Source: Macrocystis pyrifera (Eukaryota > Sar > Phaeophyceae > Laminariales > Laminariaceae). Taken from it: a stretch of 64,000 nt of DNA. The stretch spans positions 5,970,611 through 6,034,610 of the forward strand of contig JASSKH010000021.1 of assembly GCA_031763025.1 (NCBI GenBank), in the 5' to 3' direction. Both the position numbers and the translations under genes were made by a program. The notes below the pieces were generated by a model, which ran no database searches, was not told the origin of the DNA, and was given only the letters and a program-made list of their open reading frames with translations. Below, in pieces: positions 23,041 to 34,854 of the stretch (position 1 is its first letter; every line of letters begins with the position of its first letter).

Positions 23041-26000
23041 TTTAGGACAATGAATAATTCCGAGGGATGGAACTAGTTTTAGAACAGTATTCGTTGTCCC
23101 AAAAACGAATTCCGTCCCTTGAAAGATGCTGTGGTGGCGTGTTGTCCATACCTTGTTTTAAGCTACCAACATCGTCCAACTCAAAAAAAGTCTGCCACGA
23201 AAAGCCCCGTATATTACAGGATATATTGCAGTTCACTTCAGTGTGGGCAAATATGTGTGTTACCTGTGCCGGTTCGCGAACGCTCCGTAACACCATACAT
23301 ACCAGTAGGAGATTCTGGAAACAAATGTGGTTCTTGAAGGTTTTCTGGGAAAAACGTACTCCCCCACCAACCACAGCCTCTCGCTGGAGTTTGCACGCTG
23401 CTGCAAGCTGGTCTGATGCCAGCAAGACCTCTCGCTCGAGCTTTCGCGCCGCTACGAGGTCCTTTGGTACGACCAGACCGCCTAGATCCCGCCAAATCGT
23501 CACCGCCGTCGTTTCCGCCCGAGGTACGCTACATAATGATTGATGTCAATATTCCCAGTCTATCTTCGATTCAAGGATTCCCAAGATGGTGAAGACCGTG
23601 CGTCTACGGCTGGGTTAAAACGCTGCTACCTCGCGTATGGAACATACGGATTACCTGGTCCCTCACGATCGCCTGTGATGGCTCGACATCATGACGACTC
23701 GGGTGTTGCATTCCGTGCTCTGATCGCTTTCATCCCTGCATAGCCGAGTTTTGGTGATCGCCATTTTGACGTCCATGCTTAGATAGGTCCCCTTGTCCCC
23801 TCTTGGCGAAGGGCTTTTCGTTGGCGGAGCCAAATTAGAGGTCGTGCAGTCCTCTCCCGCTGTGGCTATAAACGGCTCTATGCCCTCTGCCAGTCATTTC
23901 ACCGCCCCCCCCCCGACGAGCCCCGCTTGCATGGAAAAACCCTCGCGGTCCGCGCACGCCCTGTTGAAGTGTAGCGACATGCTACTGTAAAACCGGCGGC
24001 CCTCCGTCGGATTTTATACACGTTTCTTCGGTGGGTATTGGTTTCGGCAAAATCCTTCACGTGACAAGTGTGGACATAACATATATGTATGGTGTTTGGT
24101 CCCTCAAGAACGGCGCGGGACGCAAGCAGTATCGCTGGTGAAGCTCGTGCCAAAGCGCGCGACATTGCTCAATCTCTCTAACCCATCCCAGGGAGCTTAC
24201 GTGCATGCTTGGGGTTTGTAAAAGCTGACGTTTCTCTTGTATTTAGCACCCGAGACCTCATCCGGAACTGCACCCAACGACAACGAATGTTCATTATATT
24301 CTAGCTCGTACGTTTCAATGTATGACACCGCCCCGGTTGCCTGTTCGTCTTCCCCACCTTAAATTGCCACCACTTCGCCACCACAGCAGATTCGACAAAT
24401 ATCAACCCCACCACCCCTCTTTAGGAGTGTTCAACGACAACTCCCCCAGGCCTCGACGACGACCGAGTGCCGGACCGCAAGCGCGCCCCGGGCAAGGATA
24501 TCGTCCTTCTCGAGGACACGACAGGGGGTGCGGCGACCGAGCTCCCGCCTATACCGGATGTACCTGGCACATCGCAACACACTCACGCCAGACGCACGCG
24601 CTCTTATACCAAAGCTAGTCTGGCGCGACTCCTCGACGGGGTGTTGGTCACCGTACAAGTCGTCCATGCCGCGGTGTCGTAGTCTTTGGCGAAACAGCAT
24701 GCATTCGAGGACAAGACGCCACATGTCTGCGGAGACATCATCCAGGCAAGCATCTGGTGGGAACAAGCACGCGCCAACAAGGTCAATCTGTCCGGCCTCC
24801 GCTAGCAATGGCCACGTCCGATTGAGAGGCCAATGCCCTTGCCGCGGCAGGCCTCGTCAGCGATCGGATTGTCTCGGCAAAGGGACGCCGGCCTTCCGTC
24901 CTTGAGGCCCGCCGACACCAAGACTCGTCGCGGTTTTTGGATATCCTTTTGCTTCCGCTTCCCTCCTGTCTGAGCGGGCACCACGGGCTCCTACTTGGAG
25001 GCGGTTGCGACACCGTCACGATACGCATATCGTCCTGTCGACCACAAATATAACGGTATTGGTTTACTTCTGACTGATTGTATTGAGCACGTGCAGTATA
25101 ATGTTCTGAAAGAAAACCTGAATCTGCGTGCACACGCGCTCGTCAAAGCAGTCGAGATATTCCCGAGGGGCACGCTCTAAAACATGTTCCGGCATATTTC
25201 CGTCATTATGTCTCCTTCCGGATGAAACATTGCGGTGTAAGCGCTCCTCGGGACCCTCCGAGAAGCACACCTGTCCTCCTACTACCCCGTGGAGGGGGGC
25301 CGCCAGTCCGCTTCCTCAACACGCTCCGCCTCTCGGACAGACTCAAATTGCCGCACGTCCGAGAGGCACCACCACAGCCGCCACCGCTCCTCGTCGGCTT
25401 GTCGAGATCGTCTCAACGGGAGCAGCACACCAGCATAGGGAACTCCACCGCTCGTGTAGCAAGGAAGCTGCTTGTAAGCCGCGCCGTTCGGACAAGGGCG
25501 AGCGTGATCACCGTAGCTTGCAGTCTGCTGAAAACGCTGCCTTCAGCTCCAGTCGCACGACTGAATATGACAACGACGCCGTGTCTCTCACGACACCCAC
25601 GCGACCCTCCTCTCGGGTTGCTACATCTCCAAGCAGTGATTCGCATGCTAATTTGCGCAGTGAATCCTCTCCCACTGGTCGCGCTCTCCCGTTAGGCTCC
25701 ACCACCACGCATGCGTGCCAAGCCAAGCCCAAATTGATTCAGACGTGTCAGGCCGCCAGAGTATCCATGTTGCAGCCGTGTAGCTGGCGTATGCGAGCAT
25801 GGACTTCCACAAGTTCAGGCAACATGACGTCCATGCCTTTTTGGCATCGTCGAACCAAGCTAGGTGCCGTGCAACAGCTCACGAGAAATATCAAAGCCGG
25901 CTCTCTCTAATGCGTTGCTACCAATCCACCAACCTCCTAACGGCCAACAGTTGAAAATGTGGTTAGGATCGTCCTCTCCGCACAACAGTTCTTAAAGCCA

Positions 26001-26140
26001 TTGCACCCGACAATTCGTCAACGGCCGACCTTTCCGGTGTCGTTAACGATACTTTCGCATAGATACCTTGGAGCCTGGACACTGGAACTAGCGGACCGGA
26101 CCCTTTTGTAGTGGGGAACAGAACGCCGTTGTCGGGTTGC
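23041..26140. other. No confirmed gene; two doubtful ORFs
   Basis: A plus-strand reading at 24467-24800 (RKRAPGKDIVLLEDTTGGAA; after an in-frame TAG, KQHAFEDKTPHVCGDIIQAS) looks more protein-like than its surroundings and could be a decayed gene. A 260-codon Ser/Thr/Arg-rich ORF lies at 25128-25910. Neither resembles a family I know. A short inverted arrangement with GGGATGGAACTAGTTTTAGAACA occurs near 23025-23125. Confidence 0.3.
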
Positions 26141-26149
26141 TTTCGGGGT

Positions 26150-26275
26150 AAAGCGTCGCGACATGAATCGGAGTCAAGAGTCGCGGCAATAATCGGGGTC
26201 AAGAACAGCGATAACCGGGTCAAGAATTGGGGTCAAGAAGTCGCGACAGTCGCGTTCGAGAATCGAGGAAATACC
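26150..26275. repeat. Degenerate minisatellite, GGGTCAAGAA units
   Basis: GTCAAGAxTCG-type units of roughly 20-24 bp repeat about five times directly before a SINE tail; related strings recur near 26515-26560. Confidence 0.55.
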
Positions 26276-26277
26276 GA

Positions 26278-26490
26278 TTTTTTTTTGCATCAACACTTTC
26301 ACTCTCCAGCCTGAGTCGTAGGAGATTTTACCCTCAGCGGACTTCTGGCAGCGAACTTCTGGACAAGCCGTGGTCACAGGTGCCGTCCTTTCTCCCCCCC
26401 CGGTACGTGCCTTGATTTTTGTCGCGCATAGGTTCAGCATTCCCACTGCTCGTCGATTCATCGAACGTTGCTAACTCACGCTCTCGCGCT
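26278..26490 (-). mobile_element. SINE family A, head-truncated copy
   Basis: The body matches the other family A copies: T-tail at the left, then ACTTTCACTCTCCAGCCTGA, ACAAGCCGTGGTCACAGGTG, CCGGTACGTGCCTT, GCGCATAGGTTCAGC and CCCACTGCTCGTCGATT. The tRNA-derived head is absent. Confidence 0.8.
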
Positions 26491-26979
26491 TTCAGCTAAT
26501 CAATACGATCGTCTTGAAGAATCGGGGTCGAGAAATCCCGAGAATCGTGTTCAAGAATTTTTGGTGGTTTGGGATTCACCAGGTACTCGCGACGGAAAAC
26601 CTAGGAGTAACTCTTAGGAATTACGCGTGTTCTTAATGGGTGTTCTGTACGATTCAGCATTAACAGTTGAGTTGTGCAGCATCAGCCGCAAAAAGCACCT
26701 CGAGCTGCTATTATAGAAAGATGTTTCCGGCTTGCAACAGATGTAGATGTAGGACACGCACGCAGCAAGACAATACCTCTACCATTGCACGCTCTCCCTG
26801 CAAGTCGATTAGACCTCACGCGCTTCTCGCTTCCTACGTCCCGAAGGGTTAACGGCGGGCGTCCAACGAACGAGATGTTCCACCTCTTCTCCGTCCAGGC
26901 CCGACCCCTTGCCCCTCCACGTATATCGCGATTCGAGCGATCGACACTGTTTCAAGCTAAAGGGATACTCGCTACGAAC

Positions 26980-28000
26980 GAGTGCAACATAGCAAGTGAT
27001 GGGCAGATGCCACTGATGTACAGCAGTAGTCTGCTGCCGTAAGTGTACAACAGGTTCTCGCCATTCGGAGTATAGGCCGCTCCGTTATAAAACTGAAATA
27101 GTAATGAGGACAAGGCGTCGGAACAGGAATGACCTGCAATACTACTGTAGTGTCTTTACAAAAGCTAAGAAAGTTCGTGAAGTGCCGCTATTCAGCCCGC
27201 TACGCGTGCAACACAGCAAGCGTTTGGCAGGGCGCCACTACCTCGTTGCGTGAACAATACTAAAGGAGTAGCAAGGACAAGATGCGGAAAAATAGTGGTA
27301 GCCTACACCACTAGTTTTCAAACGCCAAGAAATACGCATGGAGTGCCTCGTGCCGCTACTGAGCCCGCCAAGTGTGCAACATAGCAAGTGTTGCGGTGCC
27401 ATTTACCGTAGTCTGCTACAGTACGCGCAACAAGGGTGTCCCTACTAAGAGTGTATCCTGCTACGTGTACAACACTAAAGGAGTGTTGAAGACACGGTGA
27501 TTGCAACAGCAGTAGCCTGCTCACGTGCGCAATAGCAAGCGAAGGGCAGGGCGCCACCCTATCCTTCCTCGTGCGCAAGCAGTAGGAAGTACTGATACCG
27601 AGGTGCCGACACAGTGGATAAGTGCGTGCACCAACACTAATTGAAATAAGGTGCCGTATTTACGCCGCTAAGTGCACAATACTAGGTGGCAGGAATGGGG
27701 CAAAACGCCGCCACCCTACATACATGTAAAATCAACACCCAACTGTTCAAAGCGTTGCCACTACAGTAGTCCGCCACGTACTTGCACAACCAGGCTGTGC
27801 AAGCTTTGCTGCGCGCAAAACAGCAAGTGTTATACACGGTGCAGCAGTATAGCCCGTTCACAAGCGTTGCAAACAGGGTGGTGTTGCTGCAACACATGTA
27901 CAGCAGTACTGCCTTTCGAGCACATGCCACACTACCACGAGCGTACAGCAGTATCATTCTTAGTGCTGACGAGGACCAGTTCAAGCCATGCACAACTGAA
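26980..28000. repeat. Degenerate long-unit tandem repeat
   Basis: Phrases such as GCAGTAGTCTGCTGCC, GTGCAACACAGCAAGCG and GGCAGGGCGCCAC recur several times with drift and changing spacing (about 60-110 bp). No coding frame is maintained across them. Confidence 0.5.
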
Positions 28001-29090
28001 GAAAGAAAACGATTGCGCGACAGACACTCCGTCGCTACATCGAACCCGCCAAGCAAAATCGCAATTGGTGCACGAGGTGGGAAAGAGTCAATACAAGCCA
28101 ACCGGACACGAGCATTACCAGCAACTACCGATACAGCAGTGATACGGCCACAAATAGCAACTACAGTATGGGGAAAAGGACACAAACTATGCAAGAAACT
28201 CAATGTGGACCGTCGGCGGAACTACTGATAAAGCCCACAACATTGAAGGGCTTCCGCCGTTCGCCCTTAAGCAAAGAACCACCCTATAAGTTCGTCTCTG
28301 AGATAGCACCCTTCATCACCGAACCCTCGAGTGCGATACAGGTGGAACTAACAAAGCATCTACAACCACCCCAACCACCTGCGCGCCACTTGCAGAAGAG
28401 ATTATTCCAAGAACAAAACATACTCGATCTGTCCTCGACGTCCCCAACGTCACCCCCCCCCCTCCACTTCCACCCCCAACCCCAAGCCCAAAGTAAAACA
28501 CCAAAATACGTGCGGCTATCAAAAATACGCGCGGCTACCTACCTGTTACCTACCTGCGTACCTATCTGGGTATCTACCACAGGTCGCCCCGGTACAGCAT
28601 ACTACCAGTGCAGTACTTCGGGCATGTAGTACTCTGGGGTACTGTGTGGGATGTACTCCGAGGTACTACTCTCAGATTACGGGGTGTACCCTGAGCTGCT
28701 GATACTGTCGACGTACTGGGTGTACGGGCAGCATACTATTAATAGATGCTGATATCATTGTCCTACTATATAAAAAAACGGAAAACACCAGGAAACTATT
28801 ACCAATCAATCGGCATGTACAGTACAGCAGTACAAGCACGAGCACAAACGTTTAGACGTGGCGCACTGTGGGGTCCCACAGCAAGGCGTGTTCGGTGCTG
28901 TGGGGATGCAAAACTGCGAGCTACTAGTGGGGCCATACCCAGCATACACCGGGGAGGCGTATTCTCGGGTACTGGAGTTTACTCGAAGGTGTTGGCACCA
29001 TTGACAGTACCGGCGAGGTATGTTCTGTGAGAACTAGTAACAGCAGCATACTTGATACTGCTGTTGTGAAGATGGTAGTAGCTATAAACA
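28001..29090. other. No gene recognised
   Basis: A local enrichment of GTACT and GGGGTACT strings occurs at about 28600-28745. Nothing else is supported. Confidence 0.4.
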
Positions 29091-29091
29091 T

Positions 29092-29222
29092 CTACCTACC
29101 ACGCCCTGCTTCGCTCTCGAGGCTGGAGGGTGGCGCCTCCTCCTCTCCGGTGACTGACGTCGAGGCTAGACGAGCTTCCGTTGTCACCCTCATCCGACCC
29201 TCCCATCCCCTTCGGCTTACGC
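29092..29222 (-). CDS. Candidate terminal exon
   Basis: A very good acceptor (CGTTTTTCTTTTTGCCGAAC then GAACAG) opens a frame VSRRGWEGRMRVTTEARLAS, TSVTGEEEAPPSSLESEAGR, GR and a TAG at 29092-29094. The phase fits the previous exon if its weak donor is used. Another frame also ends within a few bases, so the C-terminal sequence is uncertain. Confidence 0.4.
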
Positions 29223-30257
29223 CTGTTCGTTCGGCAAAAAGAAAAACGCGAAATACGAAACAGCCGTTGTCAAGCATATGATGGAGGCGGTAGGGTGGGG
29301 AGGGGGTAGAGGTATAGAGGTGGAAGGGGGAGTCGTGACAGGGGTGAGGGCAGAGGTGGAGGCGGGGGCGGGGGAGTATGGGTATCGGTTGGGAAAACGG
29401 TGGGAGTGGAGGTAGGGGAATGGATCGGGGTGGGGATATAAGAAAGGGCGAAGCGGAACGGGGACGGGGGCGGGGGAAGGGGCGGGGGAACGCACATGTC
29501 GCCCCGCGCCTTGACCGGTAAATCGCTAACCTCTGGTCACCGCAGAACGAGGCGGTCAAGATCCGGGGTGACGGGGAGGGAGGGAGGACACCTCACTATT
29601 TTCGCCGTGGCAAGGGGCAGTTCGCACACTGCGCGCGCAGCACGTGTAATGGCTGTACTTATGGACGCATGCTGCAGTTCGTAGCAGTAGTACGCGGCAA
29701 ATGTTCAACTATTCACTGTTCGTAGAACAAAGGTGTTAGGTTGTACAGCAGCACTGAAAAAGGTCAGAAGAGAGTACAACAAACCCTGAAAATCGCGTTG
29801 CAGTGCTATTACCATTTGAAGCGTACGCAGTACGGACAGCACTCGAGAAATTGGGAGTGTTAAGAGAGTATTGGCGTGGCCTTGCGCGGACCGCAATAAA
29901 ATCATGCTTGACACTGTATCTAGTGCAGGGAACACCCTGCACCGGCTTGCGCCCCTGGCCCAAAAACAATACGCTTCTCAGGGGTGTCGCGACAACAACG
30001 ACATCAACAAAACAGTCAACACAAACGCAAAACAGGCGCATTTTGACGAGACCAAAAAGACACCCACACCTCCGCCGCAGCCTAAGCTTGCGCAGCGCCC
30101 GGCGCCACCCTTTCGCGGTACCCTCGTGTTGCGATCCCGACGAAGGCGCCGCCGCCACGGCCGCTCCCTCCCCCCCCCAGCCACCGCCTCATCCCCTTCC
30201 ATAAAAATCTCTGGCGGCGATCCCAGACGAAACCTCCCGCCCGCGAGCAACAAGGAC

Positions 30258-30384
30258 CCGCGGCCGCTGCCGCGCGGCGCGCCCAAACGAACAGCGTGTG
30301 ACGCTCCTCGATCGACATCCCGGTCATGAAGTTCGCCAGGAGCACAAGCTGCGCCAGTGTTGAGGGTTCGACCACTGGTTTCGC
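30258..30384 (-). CDS. Exon after the GAF-like core (3' border unsure)
   Basis: The acceptor GGCGATGTAG|GCGAAA is in phase with the GAF exon. Translation: AKPVVEPSTLAQLVLLANFM, TGMSIEERHTLFVWARRAAA, then an Ala run. A weak GT (GCGG|GTCC) ends the assigned part; the frame is open further but turns Gly/Arg-rich. Confidence 0.55.
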
Positions 30385-30925
30385 CTACATCGCCACGGGC
30401 GAGAGCTGTAGCGGCGGCTGTTGCGGTGGGGGTGGTGGAAGCAATGGCGGTGGGGACGGTGGTAGACGGTGGCAGTTCCGGACGAGAAGACGCCGAGAAC
30501 GTCGGGGCGTCTTGCGGCGCTGGCGAGGCCGAGAGCGTCGACGGCGACGAACCACTTGCGGGATTGCCGACTGTGTCGGAGGAAGGGGTGGCGTTGGCGG
30601 TGTTGGTGTAGTGGCCGTATTGGTGTTGGTGTTGGCGCTGGAGTTGGCGTCGGTGATTGTGTTCGCGTTGGTGTCAACACCTGTCGGAAGCCGGGGGGCG
30701 AGCAGGGCCAGCGGCGGCGACGCTAGCGACGACGACGATCGCCGCGGCTTGAGCTGACGCGACGCGGTGGGGATGCGTCGGTGTCGCTGAGCGTCGTCTA
30801 GCTGCGCCATTCGACGCAGTCTTGTGATCTGCTAGGGATAGCACCGCGAGGTTCAGCGCAGCATCGGCGTGACAAGACGGGGGGGGTGAGGACGGATGGC
30901 GGAAAGTTTCAATGACAACAAAAAA

Positions 30926-31115
30926 CGGATGACGTATAGTATCTGCGTGTCTAGATGACTACCAGGTATGGATTAACGGTAACAGAAAGGCGATGAGCTT
31001 TAGGGCGATAGAACAAAAAACGGATGACGTATAGTATCTGCATGTCTAGATGACTACCAGGTATGGGTTAACGGTAACAGAAAGGCGATGAGCTTTAGTG
31101 CGATAGTGCGAAATC
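30926..31115. repeat. Tandem duplication of a 95-bp unit (intronic)
   Basis: CGGATGACGTATAGTATCTG starts each unit (30926 and 31021) and the two are about 96% alike over the full length, ending GCTTTAGxGCGATAG. It lies in the intron between the GAF exon and its successor. The near identity suggests a recent event or an assembly echo. Confidence 0.9.
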
Positions 31116-31252
31116 GTGGCACCGAACCCACACCATGCCGTCTCCGCCGCACCCTTCGCGGAGGCCGTTCCTCGGCTCGAAATACGGTATGAGGCAATGG
31201 CGGAGGTAAAGGGAGGATTGGAATAAAGCTGTTGCATGTTGGCACGACTAAC

Positions 31253-31386
31253 CTCGGTCGACGCCGCATCGGCGAGGCCTCTGAGGATCACCGTGTGGTG
31301 TGCGCCCCAGCCGACATCCTTCAAAGTTCGCCGTAGGTAGACGCAAAACGTGCCCAGAGGGGCCCCCTCGACGAAGATGGGCGCCC
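31253..31386 (-). CDS. Exon with the GAF-like core
   Basis: The acceptor is TTTTTGTGCTCGATACACAG and the donor is ACCGAG|GTTAGT. Joined to the previous exon it reads YAGAPIFVEGAPLGTFCVYL, RRTLKDVGWGAHHTVILRGL, ADAASTE. The pattern YAGxP...G..LGTxCV followed by a helix is the hallmark of the GAF fold in phytochrome-type and related proteins. Ligand-binding residues cannot be judged. It ends in phase 0. Confidence 0.72.
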
Positions 31387-31456
31387 CTGTGTATCGAGCA
31401 CAAAAAGAGCGACAACATACAGGCGTCGGCCGGGGAGAGGGGGGGGGGGGGGGGGG

Positions 31457-31549
31457 TGTACTCATTATCATACGCGACCGTAGTCGTATGACCATAGACC
31501 CTCGCATCCCTATAATGTCGGGACGGAGCATGTCGGGTTTGCACCAACC
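31457..31549 (-). mobile_element. Poly-C-flanked short retroelement, copy R1 (truncated)
   Basis: On the minus strand it ends in ATGAGTACAC and a C16 tract (31441-31456 as G) and contains GATGCGAGGGTCTATGGTC. The right side is bounded by another G tract (31550-31557). It sits in the intron upstream of the GAF core exon. Confidence 0.7.
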
Positions 31550-31854
31550 GGGGGGGGCGTCAAAGGGGTACTATAGGGAGGGAGAGAGAGAGGTAAAATC
31601 TTCGATCTCACAGCCGATGTTTTTTATTTGAATAAAAAGGGGGGAGTGACGGGGAACCTAGGGAAGGGGAGGTGCAGGGGGGGGCTAGTCGCACTATACT
31701 GGGAGGGACTGGCCAAGCGTGGGAGACAGTCCAGCCTTGCTTCGACACGCCTACCTGGTGCATAACTATCAGCAAAAAACTAGAGTCAGAGAGCCAGAGC
31801 CAGCCTGCCCTACGCCTTTTCTCTCACCGAGTGAACACCTGCTAAAGATGTCGA

Positions 31855-32050
31855 CCCGCTCTCGGGCGCGCTCCCACCACAAGCACGACCAGCACCAGCA
31901 CCAACGCTGCCACGACCACCACAGCCAACATGAACGCCAAAACAAGCACCACAAACACCACCACAAACATCACCACAGACACCACCAACACCACCATCGC
32001 CAACGCTACCACCAACGCTACCAATACCAACACCAACACCACATCTACAC
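31855..32050 (+). repeat. CACCAA/CACAAC-rich low-complexity stretch
   Basis: ACCACCAACACC-type hexamers fill about 190 bp directly after the 32096 donor on the minus strand. The His-rich plus-strand ORF here is a product of the repeat. Confidence 0.8.
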
Positions 32051-32095
32051 ACAGTCAGAGTCCTTTCCTTGGGCCTGACCGGAAGAGGCACGCAC

Positions 32096-32264
32096 CGGCA
32101 TAGGCGTGGTAGTCCGGCCGGATGCTACCCGTGGGGTCCATGCAGGTGCTCCGGACGACCTCTTGTCTCAGCTTGCGGCAGTCCGGGACCAGCACCACCC
32201 CGTCTTCGTAGCGAGCGCCACCTTCCAGCGTCTTGCGCCCAGACCGCGGGGTGCACACGGCATG
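32096..32264 (-). CDS. Exon with first part of the GAF-like domain
   Basis: A long C/T tract (CCCTCCCCTCCCCTCGCAG) forms the acceptor and GCCG|GTGCGT the donor. Translation: HAVCTPRSGRKTLEGGARYE, DGVVLVPDCRKLRQEVVRST, CMDPTGSIRPDYHAYA. It ends in phase 1 and the next exon completes YAGAP, the conserved GAF strand. Confidence 0.7.
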
Positions 32265-32324
32265 CTGCGAGGGGAGGGGAGGGGAGGGGGGGAGGGTGAG
32301 GAGGGTGTTGTCAAAACAGCATGG

Positions 32325-32860
32325 TATACCATACCATACCTCGCCACGCCACCTGCTGCAATACCATACCATACCATGGTCTGCACACACCGTACCATAT
32401 CATACCATGATAGGCCATACCACGTCATACCATGCCATGCCATTCCACACTACACCATACACACACCACACCGTACCGTACCGTACCATACCATACCATA
32501 CCATACCATACCATACCAAACCACCAAACCAACCATACCATACCATACCATACCATACCATACCATACCATACCATACCGTACCGTACCGTACCATACCA
32601 TACCATACCATACCATACCATACCATACCATACCATACCATACCATACCATACCATACCATACCATACCATACCATACCATACCATACCATACCATACCA
32701 TACCATACCATACCATACCATACCATACCATACCATACCATACCATACCATACCATACCATATCCATACCATACCATACCATACCATACCATACCATACC
32801 ATACCATACCATACCATACCATACCATACCATACCATATCATATCATACCACATCACACC
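32325..32860. repeat. Very long (TACCA)n microsatellite
   Basis: About 530 bp of the pentanucleotide CCATA (TACCA), almost uninterrupted from 32570 to 32840. There are variant TACCG units at 32469-32485 and 32578-32592 and a few breaks. It lies in an intron of the candidate gene; all long ORFs within it are artefacts of the 5-bp period. Confidence 0.97.
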
Positions 32861-32976
32861 ACACCTGACACATGCTCGTTCTGCGCGGGACCCTCGTAAG
32901 CCTGGCGTCACTCGCGTACGGCGCTCTACACCCCAAAGACGACGACAGGCAACAACAGGAGCGGTGCAGGGGGGGG

Positions 32977-33161
32977 AGGAGGGTACCCATGTCATGCATG
33001 GTCGCAGTTGCATGACTATACACCCTCGCATCCCTACAATGCCGGTACGGAGCACATCGGGTTTTCACCGACAAGGCATGCATTGCTTGCACCAAGCGTG
33101 AAGCGCCGTGAGGTGTTCGGCGAGTCGCATGAAGGGTGAACTAACTGCATCCTACTACGGC
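32977..33161 (-). mobile_element. Poly-C-flanked short retroelement, copy R2 with target duplication
   Basis: Roughly 185-bp element; on the minus strand it ends GACATGGGTACCCTCC then C's. It is flanked by AGCGGTGCAGGGGGGG (from 32959) and AGCGGTGCGGGGGGG (from 33162), an imperfect target duplication that includes a G tract. The body matches R3 and R4 (GATGCGAGGGT, CGGCATTGTAGG, CACCTCACGGCGCTTC, GGTGCAAGCAATG). Confidence 0.8.
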
Positions 33162-33836
33162 AGCGGTGCGGGGGGGCAGATAATGAAGCACCCGGTCAAG
33201 AGCGTCGCACAAGCCGTCATTTCGGCGTGGGGCTACCCTCGTCTGACGCAGACGCAAGTGCTCCTTCTCTGACCCGTGGTGCGGCAGCAAGCCGCACATC
33301 GCCTACGGCTCGGTGGTGAAAAAAACGAGATTTGCAGAGAAATGTGCCCCAGTGCAGGCAGCATTTTACCTCTTAGTTTACGCCCTGTTACACCCAACCC
33401 TTCCTTCCGTACGGCAGGAAGTAGAAATTGATTGGGCTTTCGTGCCAGCACATGGGAACCTAAGGAACCTGAGAGCCCGCAGACCCATGGCTCACCCCAC
33501 TCCATCCCACCCCGCCCCACCCACAGCCGCCGTTGCGAGAGCTCTCACCGGTTAAGGGCACACGCCCCCTTAAGAGTCAAAACCTCGATCTCTCCGACAG
33601 CGTTCACTGCCGCGCCCCCTTCCCGAGCCCCAGGCAAGGTCTCCTTAGCCACCTGCAAGCGAGGCGAGCCGGAAGAGCGACCAGCCAGCCAGAACAAAAG
33701 ATTCCGAATGACACACAAAGCGGTTTTTCACACGGTGAAACATGGTAGTTTACGAAAGGCTAGTGTGGTTGGTGGTAAAGAGAATGTTGGTAAAGAGATA
33801 ATGGCATGTTTGTACGTCTCGAATGCGTGATGGCAG

Positions 33837-33880
<44 letters not shown>
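33837..33880. repeat. C tract, 44 bp
   Basis: An uninterrupted run of 44 C. Exact length in an assembly is unreliable for such tracts. Confidence 0.95.
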
Positions 33881-33881
<1 letters not shown>

Positions 33882-34019
33882 TAGGACGTGCCTACCGCCA
33901 CCTTCGTGTACAAATGCGAGAGCACATCGGAGCATAGACAACAGACTTCACGAACATAGGGGCACGTCCGTAGCTGGCCGGTCCGCAGCTAGCGCTGATG
34001 TGGTAAAAGCGGTAATCCA

Positions 34020-34345
34020 AAATGGTCGGTCATCAAGGCGACCTGTATAAAATCGGTACAAACACAGTCGGCCAACGGTCGGTCAAAACCGGTCGGTCAC
34101 AAAACGGTCGGTACACAACGACCGGCCGGAAAACAGCCTACAAAAAAAACAGTAGTAGCAAAAACTACGGTCTGTACTAAAATAGGTTAAAAGGCCAAAA
34201 ACATTATGTCAAAAAACGTTCGGTCAAGCAAACAAACGGTCTGGAAATAAAAACGGTTAAGTACCCAAAACAATCGGCCTGTCCACGACCGTTCGGTCAA
34301 AAAACGGAAGGTTAAAAACCAGTGTGTCAAAAAACAGTCGGTTGA
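34020..34345. repeat. Degenerate CGGTCGGTCAAAAAAC repeat
   Basis: Some fifteen units built from CGGTCGGTCA and an A-run recur with a loose period near 20 bp. It lies just downstream of the 34369 donor on the gene strand, inside an intron. Confidence 0.75.
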
Positions 34346-34368
34346 ATTATCGAGCCTAACAACCCACC

Positions 34369-34503
34369 TCCAACAGGGCCCCCAGAACGGCGTTCAGCTG
34401 CTCCTCCGCCGTCGACGGGGATCGAACCTCGTCTTTTTTTCCCTCGACTTCCGCCTCTTCTCTTTCTCCCCCGCTGTGTCGCGTTCCGTGTCCGGATCTT
34501 GTG
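34369..34503 (-). CDS. Exon candidate, acidic helix
   Basis: The acceptor is GTTTCCAG|CACAAG and the donor is TTGGAG|GTGGGT. The better frame reads TRSGHGTRHSGGEREEAEVE, GKKDEVRSPSTAEEQLNAVL, GALLE. It ends in phase 0, so it can join the exon at 32264 directly (ALLE-HAVCTPR). Confidence 0.5.
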
Positions 34504-34713
34504 CTGGAAACTTCTCGTCGAGCGCCGTCCCCCGAACCCCCACTGCTACCCCCCCCCCCCACCCACCCCTCTACCATCCCCATCCCGACCACCCCAACCA
34601 CCACCACCGCCATCATCCCCGCCAGCACCACCATCGCTGCTTCCACCGCAGCTGCTGCCGCAGAAGACGTCTAAGACATCGCTTCTCCCTCCCGCCGCCA
34701 TGGAGAAGAACAC

Positions 34714-34791
34714 GCAGGTGGCGATTCTCAGGCGGCGGCGCTCGCTGGCAGGGTACGGGTGGCGGACGGCGAAGGGCACCATCGCCTCCAC
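34714..34791 (-). CDS. Exon candidate
   Basis: The acceptor is GCGCTCCACACCAG|GTGGAG, preceded by a T-rich tract. Translation: VEAMVPFAVRHPYPASERRR then LRIATC. The donor TGC|GTGTTC is only moderate and the frame stays open beyond it. It could be the start of the GAF-like region. Confidence 0.45.
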
Positions 34792-34854
34792 CTGGTGTGG
34801 AGCGCCCGCCAATAACAAAAGAAAAGTCAAAAGCTGTCGGTCTTGTTGCGGGGC

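Noticed and set aside
25128-25910. 260-codon ORF as a gene
   Set aside because: Hydrophilic, no motif, competing frames open over the same bases, no splice or promoter support.
31719-32078. His-rich 119-codon ORF
   Set aside because: It is the translation of CACCAA-type repeats; the opposite strand carries a better supported exon border at 32096.
32106-33101. 331-codon ORF and other long ORFs across 32.1-33.1 kb
   Set aside because: They are produced by the TACCA pentamer, which has no stop in most frames (YHTIP or MVWYG repeats), and exist on both strands.
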